Source of the DNA: Streptomyces sp. 846.5
Lineage (GTDB): Bacteria > Actinomycetota > Actinomycetes > Streptomycetales > Streptomycetaceae
NCBI RefSeq assembly: GCF_004365705.1
Contig: NZ_SOBN01000002.1
Coordinates: 186,001-250,000, forward strand
Length of the DNA stretch: 64,000 nt
Direction: 5' to 3'
The notes beneath the pieces were generated by a model. It searched no databases. It saw nothing but the letters and a program-made list of their open reading frames with translations, and was not told the DNA's origin. Of the stretch, positions 28,228-36,550 are shown in pieces (within the stretch, counting starts at the first letter, position 1; each line of letters begins with the position of its first letter). The translations under genes were made by a program, and so were the position numbers.

Positions 28228-28812
28228 ATGCTCAATGCCATACGACCAGGACGGCGGTGCGGCCGCCTGGCCGCGACCACGGCGCTCGTCGGCGCGGCCA
28301 CGCTCGGAGTGGCCGGCAACGCCTTCGCCGGTTCGGTCACCTGGACCAACGTCGCCACCGGCTGGGGACTCCAGTCCGGCGGACTCATCGACCAGGGAGC
28401 CGGCAACAGCCTGTACACGGGCTCGGGCTACCGCTACCCATGCAACATCTACGTCCCCAACCCCTCCTGCACCGGAGACGCGAGCACCGTCTGGCAGGAC
28501 ACCAGGACCTCCGACGGGAGCACGTGGACGGAACTGAGCCTCTACGACAACTTCAACACCGGGACCGGCTGCCTCGACAGCAACGCCAAGTGGGGGAGCT
28601 ACGGCGCGGCCTACACCCACACCTGCAACGGCGGGAACTACCAGCACTGGTACGAGACCCACACCAGCTCCGGCTGGGCCCTGTCGGACCTGGCGACCGG
28701 CCTGTACCTGGACGGCGGCAACGGCCCCGGCGCCAACGGCCAGTTCTCCAGCATCAACGTCTTCACCAACTCCAACTACGGCGACAGCGACCACTACCAG
28801 CGCTGGAGCTGA
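28228..28812 (+). CDS. Secreted ricin-B-like (beta-trefoil) lectin protein
   Basis: A 194-residue exported protein. ATG 28228 follows AAGGAGA. The signal peptide (residues 1 to about 35) ends near NAFAGS. The mature part has paired cysteines and repeats with aromatic ends (YQHWYE, HYQRWS) reminiscent of the Q-x-W repeats of ricin-B trefoils, but no catalytic domain. It resembles a sugar-binding or matrix protein of unknown ligand. A terminator hairpin follows. A fragment of a comparable lectin-like gene lies at 40092-40676. Confidence 0.65.
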   Translation: MLNAIRPGRRCGRLAATTALVGAATLGVAGNAFAGSVTWTNVATGWGLQSGGLIDQGAGNSLYTGSGYRYPCNIYVPNPSCTGDASTVWQDTRTSDGSTWTELSLYDNFNTGTGCLDSNAKWGSYGAAYTHTCNGGNYQHWYETHTSSGWALSDLATGLYLDGGNGPGANGQFSSINVFTNSNYGDSDHYQRWS

Positions 28813-28831
28813 CACCTCGTCGCCGCTGACG

Positions 28832-28866
28832 CCTTGGGCCGGCAGTGCGTCTGTGCCGGCCCAAGG
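28832..28866 (+). terminator. Terminator hairpin after the lectin-like gene
   Basis: A perfect 13-bp stem (28832-28844 with 28854-28866) with a 9-base loop, 20 bases after the stop codon. Confidence 0.8.
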
Positions 28867-28941
28867 CCCGGGCCGCCCTCCGGCGCGCCCGAGCACGGGT
28901 CCACATCCCACCGACATCCCTGCGCGAGAAGGATCGACACG

Positions 28942-29934
28942 ATGAACGCCCAGCCCCCTGCGCCCCGAGCCTCCACCGGCACACGGCTGCCGCGACCACA
29001 GGGCCGGGTGGTTCTCGCGGTCGTCGCCACGACGGCCCTCGCCGTGCTGGGGCTGACCCGCCTGGCCCAGTCCTCCAGCGGATCCGATCCCGGCCTGGCC
29101 GCGCTGACCATCAAGCCACCGACGGGAGTGACCGTGGTCTACCGGAACTCCGGGGCCGAGGTCCTGTCCAACGGCTCGATGATCCTGCCGCTCGACGGCT
29201 ACAACGCCTACAGCGACCCGGCCGAGGAGCGGTTGGTCTTCGAGGCGGCCACCAGGGTGGAGCAAGCATGCATGCGCGCCAAGGGGTTCGCCCTGCCGAC
29301 CGGGTACGGCGGGAAGTACCTCCCCGTCCTGCCGCCGCCCCTGGTCTTCTACGGTGTGGCGAGCATGGCCGACGCCCGGCAGTTCGGCTACCGCGTCCCC
29401 GATCGGGCGACCGCCGCCACCGCCCAGGTCTCCGCCAGCGTCATGGCGGCCTTCGCGGGAGACGCGGCCCACCCCGGCGGCTGCGCCGGGCAGGCCTACT
29501 CGCACCTGGCCGTTGCCCAGGCCGCGGATGCCTATGCGACGCAGCAGGGACTGTTCTCCCAGGCTCTGACCGCCGTGCGCAAGGACGCGGGACTTCGAGC
29601 CGCCGACGCGGCTTGGAGCACCTGCATGAAGCGGTCCGGGTTGACCTACCCGGACCCCCTGGCACCCGCCAACGACATGACTCTCCTGGGACGCGGCCTG
29701 CCCACCCCCAAGGGGGCTGCGCTCCCTCCGCCCTCCACCGCCGAGAAGCACGTCGCGATGACCGATGTCACCTGCAAGGACAAGGTCCACTACCTCGCCA
29801 CCTACGCCGACGTCCTGGCCGCCGCTCAGCGCCGGATCATCAAGGAGAACAGCGCCCTTCTCCACCACGTCCTGGCCGAGTGGAACGATGTCCTCCAACG
29901 CTCGAACAGCGTCCTCTCCACCCGCACCAACTAG
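28942..29934 (+). CDS. Membrane-anchored secreted protein with conserved cysteines, function unknown
   Basis: A 330-residue protein with one N-terminal membrane helix (VVLAVVATTALAVLGL) and an extracytoplasmic domain. The domain has an ordered cysteine pattern: VEQACMRAKGF, GGCAGQAY, WSTCMKRSGL and DVTCKDKVHY. Streptomyces has a broad uncharacterised secreted family with this same pattern. The ATG at 28942 follows GAGAAGGA. The stop TAG coincides with the TA target of the IS630 element and the CTAG of IS701 copy 2, but the reading frame is unchanged, so the gene is complete although its downstream region is displaced. Confidence 0.7.
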   Translation: MNAQPPAPRASTGTRLPRPQGRVVLAVVATTALAVLGLTRLAQSSSGSDPGLAALTIKPPTGVTVVYRNSGAEVLSNGSMILPLDGYNAYSDPAEERLVFEAATRVEQACMRAKGFALPTGYGGKYLPVLPPPLVFYGVASMADARQFGYRVPDRATAATAQVSASVMAAFAGDAAHPGGCAGQAYSHLAVAQAADAYATQQGLFSQALTAVRKDAGLRAADAAWSTCMKRSGLTYPDPLAPANDMTLLGRGLPTPKGAALPPPSTAEKHVAMTDVTCKDKVHYLATYADVLAAAQRRIIKENSALLHHVLAEWNDVLQRSNSVLSTRTN

Positions 29935-31377
29935 TAGGGCTTTGTTAGGTTCTGTGGTGTGGTTCCGGTGTCGGTGCGGGTTGGCCGCATATCGTGCAGG
30001 CGCCGGTCCAGGTGGCCAGAAGGGCCTGGAGTTCGCGGAGGACCGCGTACAGGGTCAGGCCGGCGCAGGGGCTTTTGGGTCGGTCCTGAGCATCGTGCAG
30101 AAGGCCTGTGCGAGGGAGGCGAGGGTGACGTGGCGGTGCCAGCCGTGGAAGTTGCGGCCCTCGAAGTGGTCCAGCCCCAGGCCGTCCTTCAGTTCTCGGT
30201 AGTCGTGCTCGACCCGCCAGCGGATCTTGGCGATTCGGACCAGCTCGCGTAGCGGGGTGTCGGCGGGCATCGTCGAGAGCCAGTAGTCGGTGGGCTCCGC
30301 GCAGTCGGGCGGCCACTGCACCAGCAGCCAGCACTCGGGCAGGGAGCCGTCGGCAGCGCGCTGGATGGTGCGGTTGGCGGGCCGGACCCGCAGGGCCAGG
30401 AACTGTGAGCGCATCTCGGCGTTGGGGTTGTGTTTGGTGGCCCTGCTGCCCTGGCACCAGGTGACGGTGCGCACGCCTCCGCGCCCGGCGGCCAGGGCCA
30501 GTGCGCGCAGCGTGCTGTGCGGCTGCCGGTAGGCGGGGACGGGCGGACGCCTGCGGCCGCTGTAGGCCGCTCGCTCGGGAACCGCGTCGCCGGGATACGC
30601 GGTGGTGGTGCCCTTGACCGCGACCGCGTAGGCCAGGCCGCGCTCGGTCAGGCCCTGGCGGAACTCGGTGGTGTCGCCGTAGCCGGCGTCGGCGACCACC
30701 GGCAGGTCAGGCAGCTCCCAGTCCCCGCGGGCCTGGTCGAGCATGTCCAGGGCCAGTCGCCACTTCTCCCGGTGCCGCTCGGTGTCGGGCACCCCCGCCC
30801 TGTCGCGCCGCCGGGCGATCGCGTCGGCCAGCAGCACGTCCCCGCCCTGCAGGGTGTCGTCCCAGCTCTCGGGCAGGAACAGCCGCCAGTTCAACGCCGA
30901 GGAGGCACGATCGGAGACCAGGTTGACGCTGACCCCGACCTGGCAGTTGCCGCGCTTGCCCAGCGCACCGCAGTACATCCGGGCGACCCCCGGGGAGTCG
31001 TAGCCGTCCTTGCGGAAGCCCACGTCGTCGATGGCGTACGCCTGCGGGGAGATGTGCGCCGCAGCCCAACGGGCCATCCGCTCACGGACTTTGACATAGT
31101 CCCACGTTGACGAGGAGACGAACTGCTGGAGCTGCTGGTGGTCCACGCCCAGGCGCTCGGCCATCGGCTGCATCGACTTGCGCTTGCCGTCCAGCATCAG
31201 CCCACGCAGGTACTGCTCGCCCTTCGCCCGCTGATCGCGGCGCGCCAGCGAACCCAGCATCTCCGCCGCGAACGCCTCCAGGCGCGGACGGACCTCTTCC
31301 ATCTCCTCAGGTGTCACCCTGACAGAAGATCACAACCTACCCGACAAAGAGCACTTGGGGTACCTAACAAAGCCCTA
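29935..31377 (-). mobile_element. IS701-like element, copy 2 (inverted)
   Basis: The same 1443-bp element as at 22165-23607, in opposite orientation, flanked by CTAG at 29931-29934 and 31378-31381. The right CTAG is made from the TA target duplication and first base of the IS630 element, so this insertion came after IS630. Confidence 0.92.
30055..31317 (-). CDS. IS701-family transposase (copy 2)
   Basis: Identical over all 420 residues to the transposase at 22225-23487, with the same DDE motifs (DDVGF, DAGYGD, WRVEHDYRELK). Complete identity of two inverted copies about 6.3 kb apart makes the intervening DNA prone to inversion by homologous recombination. Confidence 0.93.
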   Translation of the reverse strand: MTPEEMEEVRPRLEAFAAEMLGSLARRDQRAKGEQYLRGLMLDGKRKSMQPMAERLGVDHQQLQQFVSSSTWDYVKVRERMARWAAAHISPQAYAIDDVGFRKDGYDSPGVARMYCGALGKRGNCQVGVSVNLVSDRASSALNWRLFLPESWDDTLQGGDVLLADAIARRRDRAGVPDTERHREKWRLALDMLDQARGDWELPDLPVVADAGYGDTTEFRQGLTERGLAYAVAVKGTTTAYPGDAVPERAAYSGRRRPPVPAYRQPHSTLRALALAAGRGGVRTVTWCQGSRATKHNPNAEMRSQFLALRVRPANRTIQRAADGSLPECWLLVQWPPDCAEPTDYWLSTMPADTPLRELVRIAKIRWRVEHDYRELKDGLGLDHFEGRNFHGWHRHVTLASLAQAFCTMLRTDPKAPAPA

Positions 31378-31380
31378 CTA

Positions 31381-32544
31381 GTGTGCCGAGTCTTAGAAAC
31401 AGCATAGAAGTATGCTGGGCCTATGGCGCGTATGGGTCGGCCGACGGTTCGAAGTGGTTCTGACAGATGACGAGCGTGAGACGCTGCTGCGCTGGTCGCG
31501 GCGGCCGTCGTCCGCGCAGGCCCTGGCGATGCGCTGCCGGATCGTCCTCGCGTGTGCTGACGGGTTGTCGAACACTGCGGTGGGCACGGACCTCGGCATC
31601 CATCCGACCACGGTGGCCACGTGGCGCAAGCGGTTCGCGGCCAACCGGCTGGAGGGCCCGGCCGACGAGAAGCGGCCAGGCCCTGCCCGCACGGTGACCG
31701 ACGAGCACGTCGAGGACGTGATCGTGCGGCCCCTGGAGACGACACCGAAAGGCGCCACGCACTGGTCCACCCGCGAGATGGCGAAGCAGAGCGGGCTGAG
31801 CCAGTCGACGGTCTCGCGGATCTGGCGCACCTTCGGCCTCAAGCCGCACCAGGTCGACACCTTCAAGCTGAGCAAGGACCCGCAGTTCATCGACAAGGTC
31901 CGCGACGTGGTCGGCCTGTACCTCGACCCGCCCGAGCGCGCCATCGTGCTCTGCGTCGACGAAAAGTCCCAGATCCAGGCGCTGGACCGCTCAGCCCCGG
32001 TACTGCCGATGATGCCCGGCATGCCCGAACGGCGCACCCACGACTACCTGCGCGGCGGCGTCACCACGCTGTTCGCGGCGCTCAACACCGCCACCGGCGA
32101 GGTCATCGGCTCCCTGCACCGCCGCCACCGCGCCACCGAATTCAAGAAGTTCCTCGCCAAGCTCGATAAGGAAGTCCCCGCCGAGCTCGACGTCCACCTG
32201 GTCTGCGACAACTACGCCACCCACAAGACCCCCGCCATCCAGAAGTGGCTGCTCGCGCACCCGCGCTTCCACATGCACTTCACACCCACCAGCTCCTCAA
32301 GGCTCAACCAAGTCAAGCGCTGGTTCGGCCTGCTGACGGACAAGCAGATACGGCGCGGCGTCCACAAGAACGTCCAGGCACTGGAGAAGGACATCCGCAA
32401 CTGGATCGCCCACTGGAATGAAGACCCCAAGCCGTTCACCTGGACCAAGTCCGCCGACGAGATCTTCGAACGCCTCGCCGGCTACCTCAACCGCCTGCCG
32501 AACCCCAAGCCTTAGTTATAGGCCTTTCCTAAGACTCGGCACAC
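31381..32544 (+). mobile_element. IS630-family element
   Basis: An 1164-bp element with perfect 16-base inverted ends GTGTGCCGAGTCTTAG, flanked by TA duplications (31379-31380 and 32545-32546), the IS630 target. It landed in the TAG stop codon of the secreted-protein gene. Confidence 0.92.
31412..32515 (+). pseudogene. IS630-family transposase with frameshift and mutated catalytic glutamate
   Basis: The frame encodes a helix-turn-helix region ([20 protein letters not shown]) and a DDE domain with D in [12 protein letters not shown] and D in [10 protein letters not shown]. The third acidic residue, normally E in WLNQVERWF, is K here ([11 protein letters not shown]), a single G-to-A change. 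The normal start MARMGRPT lies in another frame at about 31423 and is separated by a one-base insertion near 31447. The protein is therefore probably inactive twice over. Confidence 0.85.
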
Positions 32545-32596
32545 TAGTTGACGGTGCGGTCATGTCGCAGCTTGGATTTCCTTGCCGGGTGCGGCG

Positions 32597-33505
32597 TTAT
32601 GGCACCGCACGAAGCTGTGCGGCCTCGTGGCGGAGCGCCTTCACGGTGGCCGTCACCTCGGGAGAGCGGTTGCGGACCGTGACGGCGACAGTGGCTCGGC
32701 CGAGCCAGGCGGGGTCGTCGACGTGGACGGTGCGGACGCCGGTGGGGACCGCTGCGGCGGCCAGTTCGGGCAGTACGGCAATGCCGAGACCGGCGGCGAC
32801 AAGACCCAGGCGAGTGGGCCATTCGCGGGCGGCGTAGGCGATCTGCGGGTGGTCGAGGGTTGGCCAGGCGCCGAACTGGGGATCGTCGCGGAGGCCCTTG
32901 CCGACGATCCAGGCTTCGTCCCTCAGCTCGGTCACCCGGATGGTTCCGCGGCCGGCGAACCGGTGGTTCGCGGGCACGGCGAGCAGGAGGCTGCCGTCCA
33001 GAAGCAGGTCGCGGGGCAGTCCCTCGAAATCGTAGGCGGGCAGGTCCGGCCCCACACCGATCACTGCGACGTCGATGCGGTGAGCGCGGAGTTGGCGAAG
33101 CTGCGTGGGCGAGGATGCCTCGCCGAACTCGACGATCAGACCCGGGTGGTCTTTTCGGAGGCGGGCCAATGCTCTGGGGACGAGCACAGCGGCGGCCGAG
33201 GGGAACGCGGCGATGACGACTCGTCCGGTGAGGTGGTCCTGCAGCCCGGCGAGGTCTGTGCTGACGGCATCGATCTCGTTGAGGGCCGTCGCAGCTCGGC
33301 GGGCGAGCATCGTGCCCGCCGGGGAGGGAGCAACCCCACGGGCGCCCCGGACGAACAGCGGTGCGCCCGCGGCGGCTTCCATCGCCGCCACCTGACGGGA
33401 CACCGCTGACTGCGTGTATCCGAGCGCGTCGGCGGCGGCGGTAAACGATCCGGTGTCGACTACGGCCTGAATGACGCGCAGACCGGTGAGGGTGAAGTCG
33501 GCCAT
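32597..33505 (-). CDS. LysR-family transcriptional regulator
   Basis: About 302 residues from ATG 33505 (MADFTLTGLRV). It has an N-terminal winged helix (GSFTAAADALGYTQSAVSRQ) and a LysR substrate-binding domain (VVIAAFPSAAAVLVPRALA to the C-terminus). It is divergent from the short-chain dehydrogenase gene at 33631, with a LysR-box-like palindrome between them. The usual reading is that it controls that gene and itself; the ligand is unknown. Confidence 0.9.
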   Translation of the reverse strand: MADFTLTGLRVIQAVVDTGSFTAAADALGYTQSAVSRQVAAMEAAAGAPLFVRGARGVAPSPAGTMLARRAATALNEIDAVSTDLAGLQDHLTGRVVIAAFPSAAAVLVPRALARLRKDHPGLIVEFGEASSPTQLRQLRAHRIDVAVIGVGPDLPAYDFEGLPRDLLLDGSLLLAVPANHRFAGRGTIRVTELRDEAWIVGKGLRDDPQFGAWPTLDHPQIAYAAREWPTRLGLVAAGLGIAVLPELAAAAVPTGVRTVHVDDPAWLGRATVAVTVRNRSPEVTATVKALRHEAAQLRAVP

Positions 33506-33532
33506 GCCGTCATCCTGACACATTCCGAGGAC

Positions 33533-33547
33533 GCATGTCTGCTATGC
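33533..33547. promoter_or_regulatory. LysR-box-like palindrome
   Basis: GCAT-N7-ATGC lies 28 bases upstream of the LysR start and about 85 bases upstream of the dehydrogenase start. Spacing and symmetry fit a LysR T-N11-A type site. Confidence 0.5.
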
Positions 33548-33630
33548 AAGACCCTCGCTGGTGGAATGTCTCGGTCAGCAGCACGATGGAGTGGCAACAG
33601 CAAGCGATCCACCCATAGGGAGCACCAATC

Positions 33631-34434
33631 ATGGCGAAGACGTGGTTCATCACGGGCAGTTCGAGGGGATTCGGCCGCGAGTGGGCGGACGCCGCGCTCG
33701 AACGCGGCGATCACGTCGTGGCGACGGCTCGGGACGTCGGCCAGCTAACCCCTTTGGTCGAGCGGTACGGGGATGCGGTATTGCCGGTCCGGCTCGACGT
33801 CACCGACCGTGCCGCGGTGCATGCGGCCGTGCAGCGTGCCCACTCGCATTTCGGTTCGCTGGACATCGCAGTCAACAATGCCGGCTACGGGCATTTCGGC
33901 ATGGTCGAGGAGATTGACGAGGACGAACTCCGGGCTCAGATGGAGACCAACTTCTTCGGCGCAGTATGGGTCACGCAGGCCGTCCTGCCTCTCATGCGGG
34001 CCCAACGGTCGGGAAGGATCCTGCAGGTGACCAGCGAGGGCGGCGTACGTGCCTTCCCCGGCATCGGTGCGTACCACGCCTCCAAATGGGCGCTCGAGGG
34101 GTTGTCAGAGTCCCTGGCGCAAGAAGTGGCAGCCTTCGGCATCCACATCACCAACATCGAGCCCGGCCCCTACGCCACCGACTGGCTGGCCCGCGGGGCA
34201 CGGCACAGTAAGCGGCATCCGGACTACACCGAAGTACACGCGGCCACTGCACAGGATTTCGAGGTCGGCGACCCGCGCGCCACCCGCGACGCGATCCTTC
34301 GGATCGTCGACGCGGACCAGCCCCCGCTGCGGATCTTCCTCGGCAAGTCCCTCACCGACGTCGCCGTTCTCTACGAGGAGCGTCTGCACACCTGGCGCCA
34401 GTGGCAGCCGGTCTCCCTGGCCGCCTTCGGTTGA
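33631..34434 (+). CDS. Short-chain dehydrogenase/reductase (SDR)
   Basis: A 267-residue classical SDR with coenzyme motif TGSSRGFG near the start, D-V-T at DVTDR, NNAGYG, catalytic serine region (QVTSEGG), YHASK (Tyr and Lys) and the PGPYATDW loop. It resembles actinobacterial SDRs annotated as oxidoreductases of unknown substrate. The divergent LysR gene is its likely regulator. Terminal residues are intact and the length is usual. Confidence 0.9.
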   Translation: MAKTWFITGSSRGFGREWADAALERGDHVVATARDVGQLTPLVERYGDAVLPVRLDVTDRAAVHAAVQRAHSHFGSLDIAVNNAGYGHFGMVEEIDEDELRAQMETNFFGAVWVTQAVLPLMRAQRSGRILQVTSEGGVRAFPGIGAYHASKWALEGLSESLAQEVAAFGIHITNIEPGPYATDWLARGARHSKRHPDYTEVHAATAQDFEVGDPRATRDAILRIVDADQPPLRIFLGKSLTDVAVLYEERLHTWRQWQPVSLAAFG

Positions 34435-34933
34435 GGGGCAACACCGCCGGCACGGAGGTGACCCCGGGCCGAACTGCGCGGTGACCAGGGCCTGCAGAAC
34501 CAGGTCGCCGTACTGCGAGAGCGTCAACGACGACCAGGCCGACGACGAACGCGATGCCGCCGTCGAACGGATGCGCCGCGACCCCGGCGTCCAGGTCTCC
34601 ATCGTCCTCGCCGAGACACTGAATGCCTGGGCCCGTACCGACGCCTCGGGTGCCGGCGGCCGCGGGCACCGCCCGCAGCGTCCTGTCCACTTCGGATGCA
34701 GGCACCCGCCACGCGGCGCCACCGAGCCTGAAGTTCGCCTCACTCGGAACCGCCCCGCTCGCCACGTCAAGATCAACTTAAGCTTCGCGGCATTGGCCCA
34801 GGCCGTCACGCTGCTGAGGCACCGCCCCAGTCCCGTGAGCACGGGTCAGGGTTCAGCAGTACCCGGTGCTCGGGGTGCCCCAGTCGGAGCCGGTTCCCCC
34901 GCGGCCGACGCCTACTACGGCGCGGGACCGAAC
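34435..34933 (+). other. Region with no clear gene
   Basis: About 500 bases after the SDR gene. A plus frame contains NDDQADDERDAAVERMRRDP and AETLNAWARTD without a family I recognise, in poor codon context. It is probably decayed coding DNA leading into an IS110 remnant. Confidence 0.3.
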
Positions 34934-35092
34934 AGCGAGGCCGAGCTGCTGCAACTGCTGGGCGAAGTGCTGGAGCTGGCCAAGCGTGGTCCCGTGACCT
35001 GGGCGGTGGACCTGAACGCCGGCGGTGCCGCGCTGTGGATCGCCCTGCTGGTGGCCCACGGGCAGAAGCTGTTCTACATCCCGGGCCGGAAG
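34934..35092 (+). pseudogene. IS110-family transposase fragment
   Basis: The frame reads SEAELLQLLGEVLELAKRGP, then VTWAVDLNAGGAALWIALLV and HGQKLFYIPGR. This is the N-terminal RuvC-like part of a Streptomyces IS110 transposase of a different subtype from the intact one at 4780-6018. Both ends are missing. The following 360 bases, up to 35453, hold nothing I recognise. Confidence 0.65.
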
Positions 35093-35453
35093 TCCCGGCC
35101 CCGGCCTGGACGCCTGCCGTCGAGCCCGACGGCCAGGTCCGCGACGGCACCCTGAGAGTGGCCGTTCCGGGCTACGGGAACGGTGCAGTTGGCGCATAGT
35201 GGCACCGGGCTTCTCTGTCCTGGCCGCCGACCTGGGCCTCTAGCCTCCGCACGAGATCCGCCAGCGACGCGGACCGCACCCAGCAGGTGAAGGGCGCAAA
35301 ACTACCTACGTCGCGAAGCCGGAGCACATCCTGCAAGGTCAGGAGTGCAGCCAAGCTCACCGCCTGGCAGCAGCCTCCAGTCCTCGTGAAAGCCTGAGGC
35401 TAAGGACGCTGGGCGTGGCGCGCAGCCAACTACCGATGATCAAGGGAAGTTCA

Positions 35454-36377
35454 TCAAGCCGTGTGTGTCGGCAGCATCCCGGCTCCCGCCCTTGTCGCGT
35501 CGGTGCCCCAGCTGGCCAGCAGTCGCAGAGCCTCCGCGGACGGAGAGCCCGGTTCGGCGTGGTACGTCGCCAGCGTCTGTTCGTGGTCGTCGGCCTGGTG
35601 GAACGACTCGAGGCGGAGGTCGAGTTCGCCGACGAGCGGGTGGTGCAGGCGCTGGACGCCGTGGCATTTCTCCTTGACGTCGTGGGTAGCCCACAGTCGC
35701 CTGAATTCCTCGCTCTTCACGGAGAGTTCGCCCACCAGCGCGGACAGCCGGGGGTCGTCCGGATGGGAGCCGGCGTCCATGCGCAGCTGAGCGACGACGT
35801 CGCTGGCTTTGTGCTCCCAGTCCACGAACAGGTCGCGGTACTCGGGCCGCAGGAAGACCAGCCGCGCCCAGTTCTGCTCCTGCGTGGGCAGCTCGGCCCA
35901 GTCGCCGAAGACCGCCGCGGCCATCCGGTTCCAGACGAGTATGTCCGAGCGCCGCCCCACGAGGACCGCCGGGACGCTGTCCATGGTGTCCAGCAGCGTC
36001 CGCAGGGGGCCCCGCACCTGCTGGGCGCGGCCGGCCGGCTTCTTCTTGTGCTGCTTCGGCTTCGCCAGGTGCGTGAGGTGGGCGTGCTCGGCGTCGCTCA
36101 GCCTGAGCGCGCGGGCGATGGCGTCGAGGACCTCCGCCGACACGTTCTGCCCGTTACCCTGTTCCAGGCGCGTGTAGTACGCCACCGAGACGTCCGCCAG
36201 CTGGGCCAGCTCCTCGCGACGCAGCCCCGGCACCCGCCGGTACCGTCCGAAGTCCCGCAGCCCCACGTCCTCCGGCTTCAGCCGGGCCCGCCGGGTGCGC
36301 AGGAACTCACTGAGCTCGGCACGCGGGTCCAGAGCGCCGGCGGCGGGCTCGTGCACCGGTTCAGGGTATTCGTCCAT
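35454..36377 (-). CDS. XRE-family regulator with MmyB-like ligand domain
   Basis: A 307-residue protein. An N-terminal Cro/CI-type helix-turn-helix (VPGLRREELAQLADVSVAYY, TRLEQGNGQNVSAEVL) is followed by the MmyB-like PAS-related domain (AVLVGRRSDILVWNRMAAAV, HHPLVGELDLRLESF) that binds fatty acyl ligands in a studied relative. It is divergent from the aldehyde dehydrogenase gene, the likely target. An Old Yellow Enzyme gene follows that gene. Confidence 0.9.
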   Translation of the reverse strand: MDEYPEPVHEPAAGALDPRAELSEFLRTRRARLKPEDVGLRDFGRYRRVPGLRREELAQLADVSVAYYTRLEQGNGQNVSAEVLDAIARALRLSDAEHAHLTHLAKPKQHKKKPAGRAQQVRGPLRTLLDTMDSVPAVLVGRRSDILVWNRMAAAVFGDWAELPTQEQNWARLVFLRPEYRDLFVDWEHKASDVVAQLRMDAGSHPDDPRLSALVGELSVKSEEFRRLWATHDVKEKCHGVQRLHHPLVGELDLRLESFHQADDHEQTLATYHAEPGSPSAEALRLLASWGTDATRAGAGMLPTHTA

Positions 36378-36550
36378 GCCTCAAGTATCCACGGTCGGAC
36401 GCACAGCATCCTGACCCGGCCAGTGGTAGGCACAGCGCACGTACGCAAAGCCGTGACCTGGGCGGAGACCGGATCGTCCAGCACGCTGGAGACCGTGCCC
36501 GGCTGGAAGGCGGCCGGGGCGTGGTTTGCATCAAGAACGGAGTACATCCC

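Noticed and set aside
26779-29898. A 1039-codon minus-strand frame ending in the SARP N-terminal half
   Set aside because: The part upstream of GTG 28035 is antisense to the lectin-like and secreted-protein genes and has no domain features.
22161-31381. Reading the two IS701 copies and the DNA between as one functional composite transposon
   Set aside because: Each copy has its own CTAG duplications and sits at the edge of a different older element, which fits two separate insertions better. The palindromic target leaves a small doubt.
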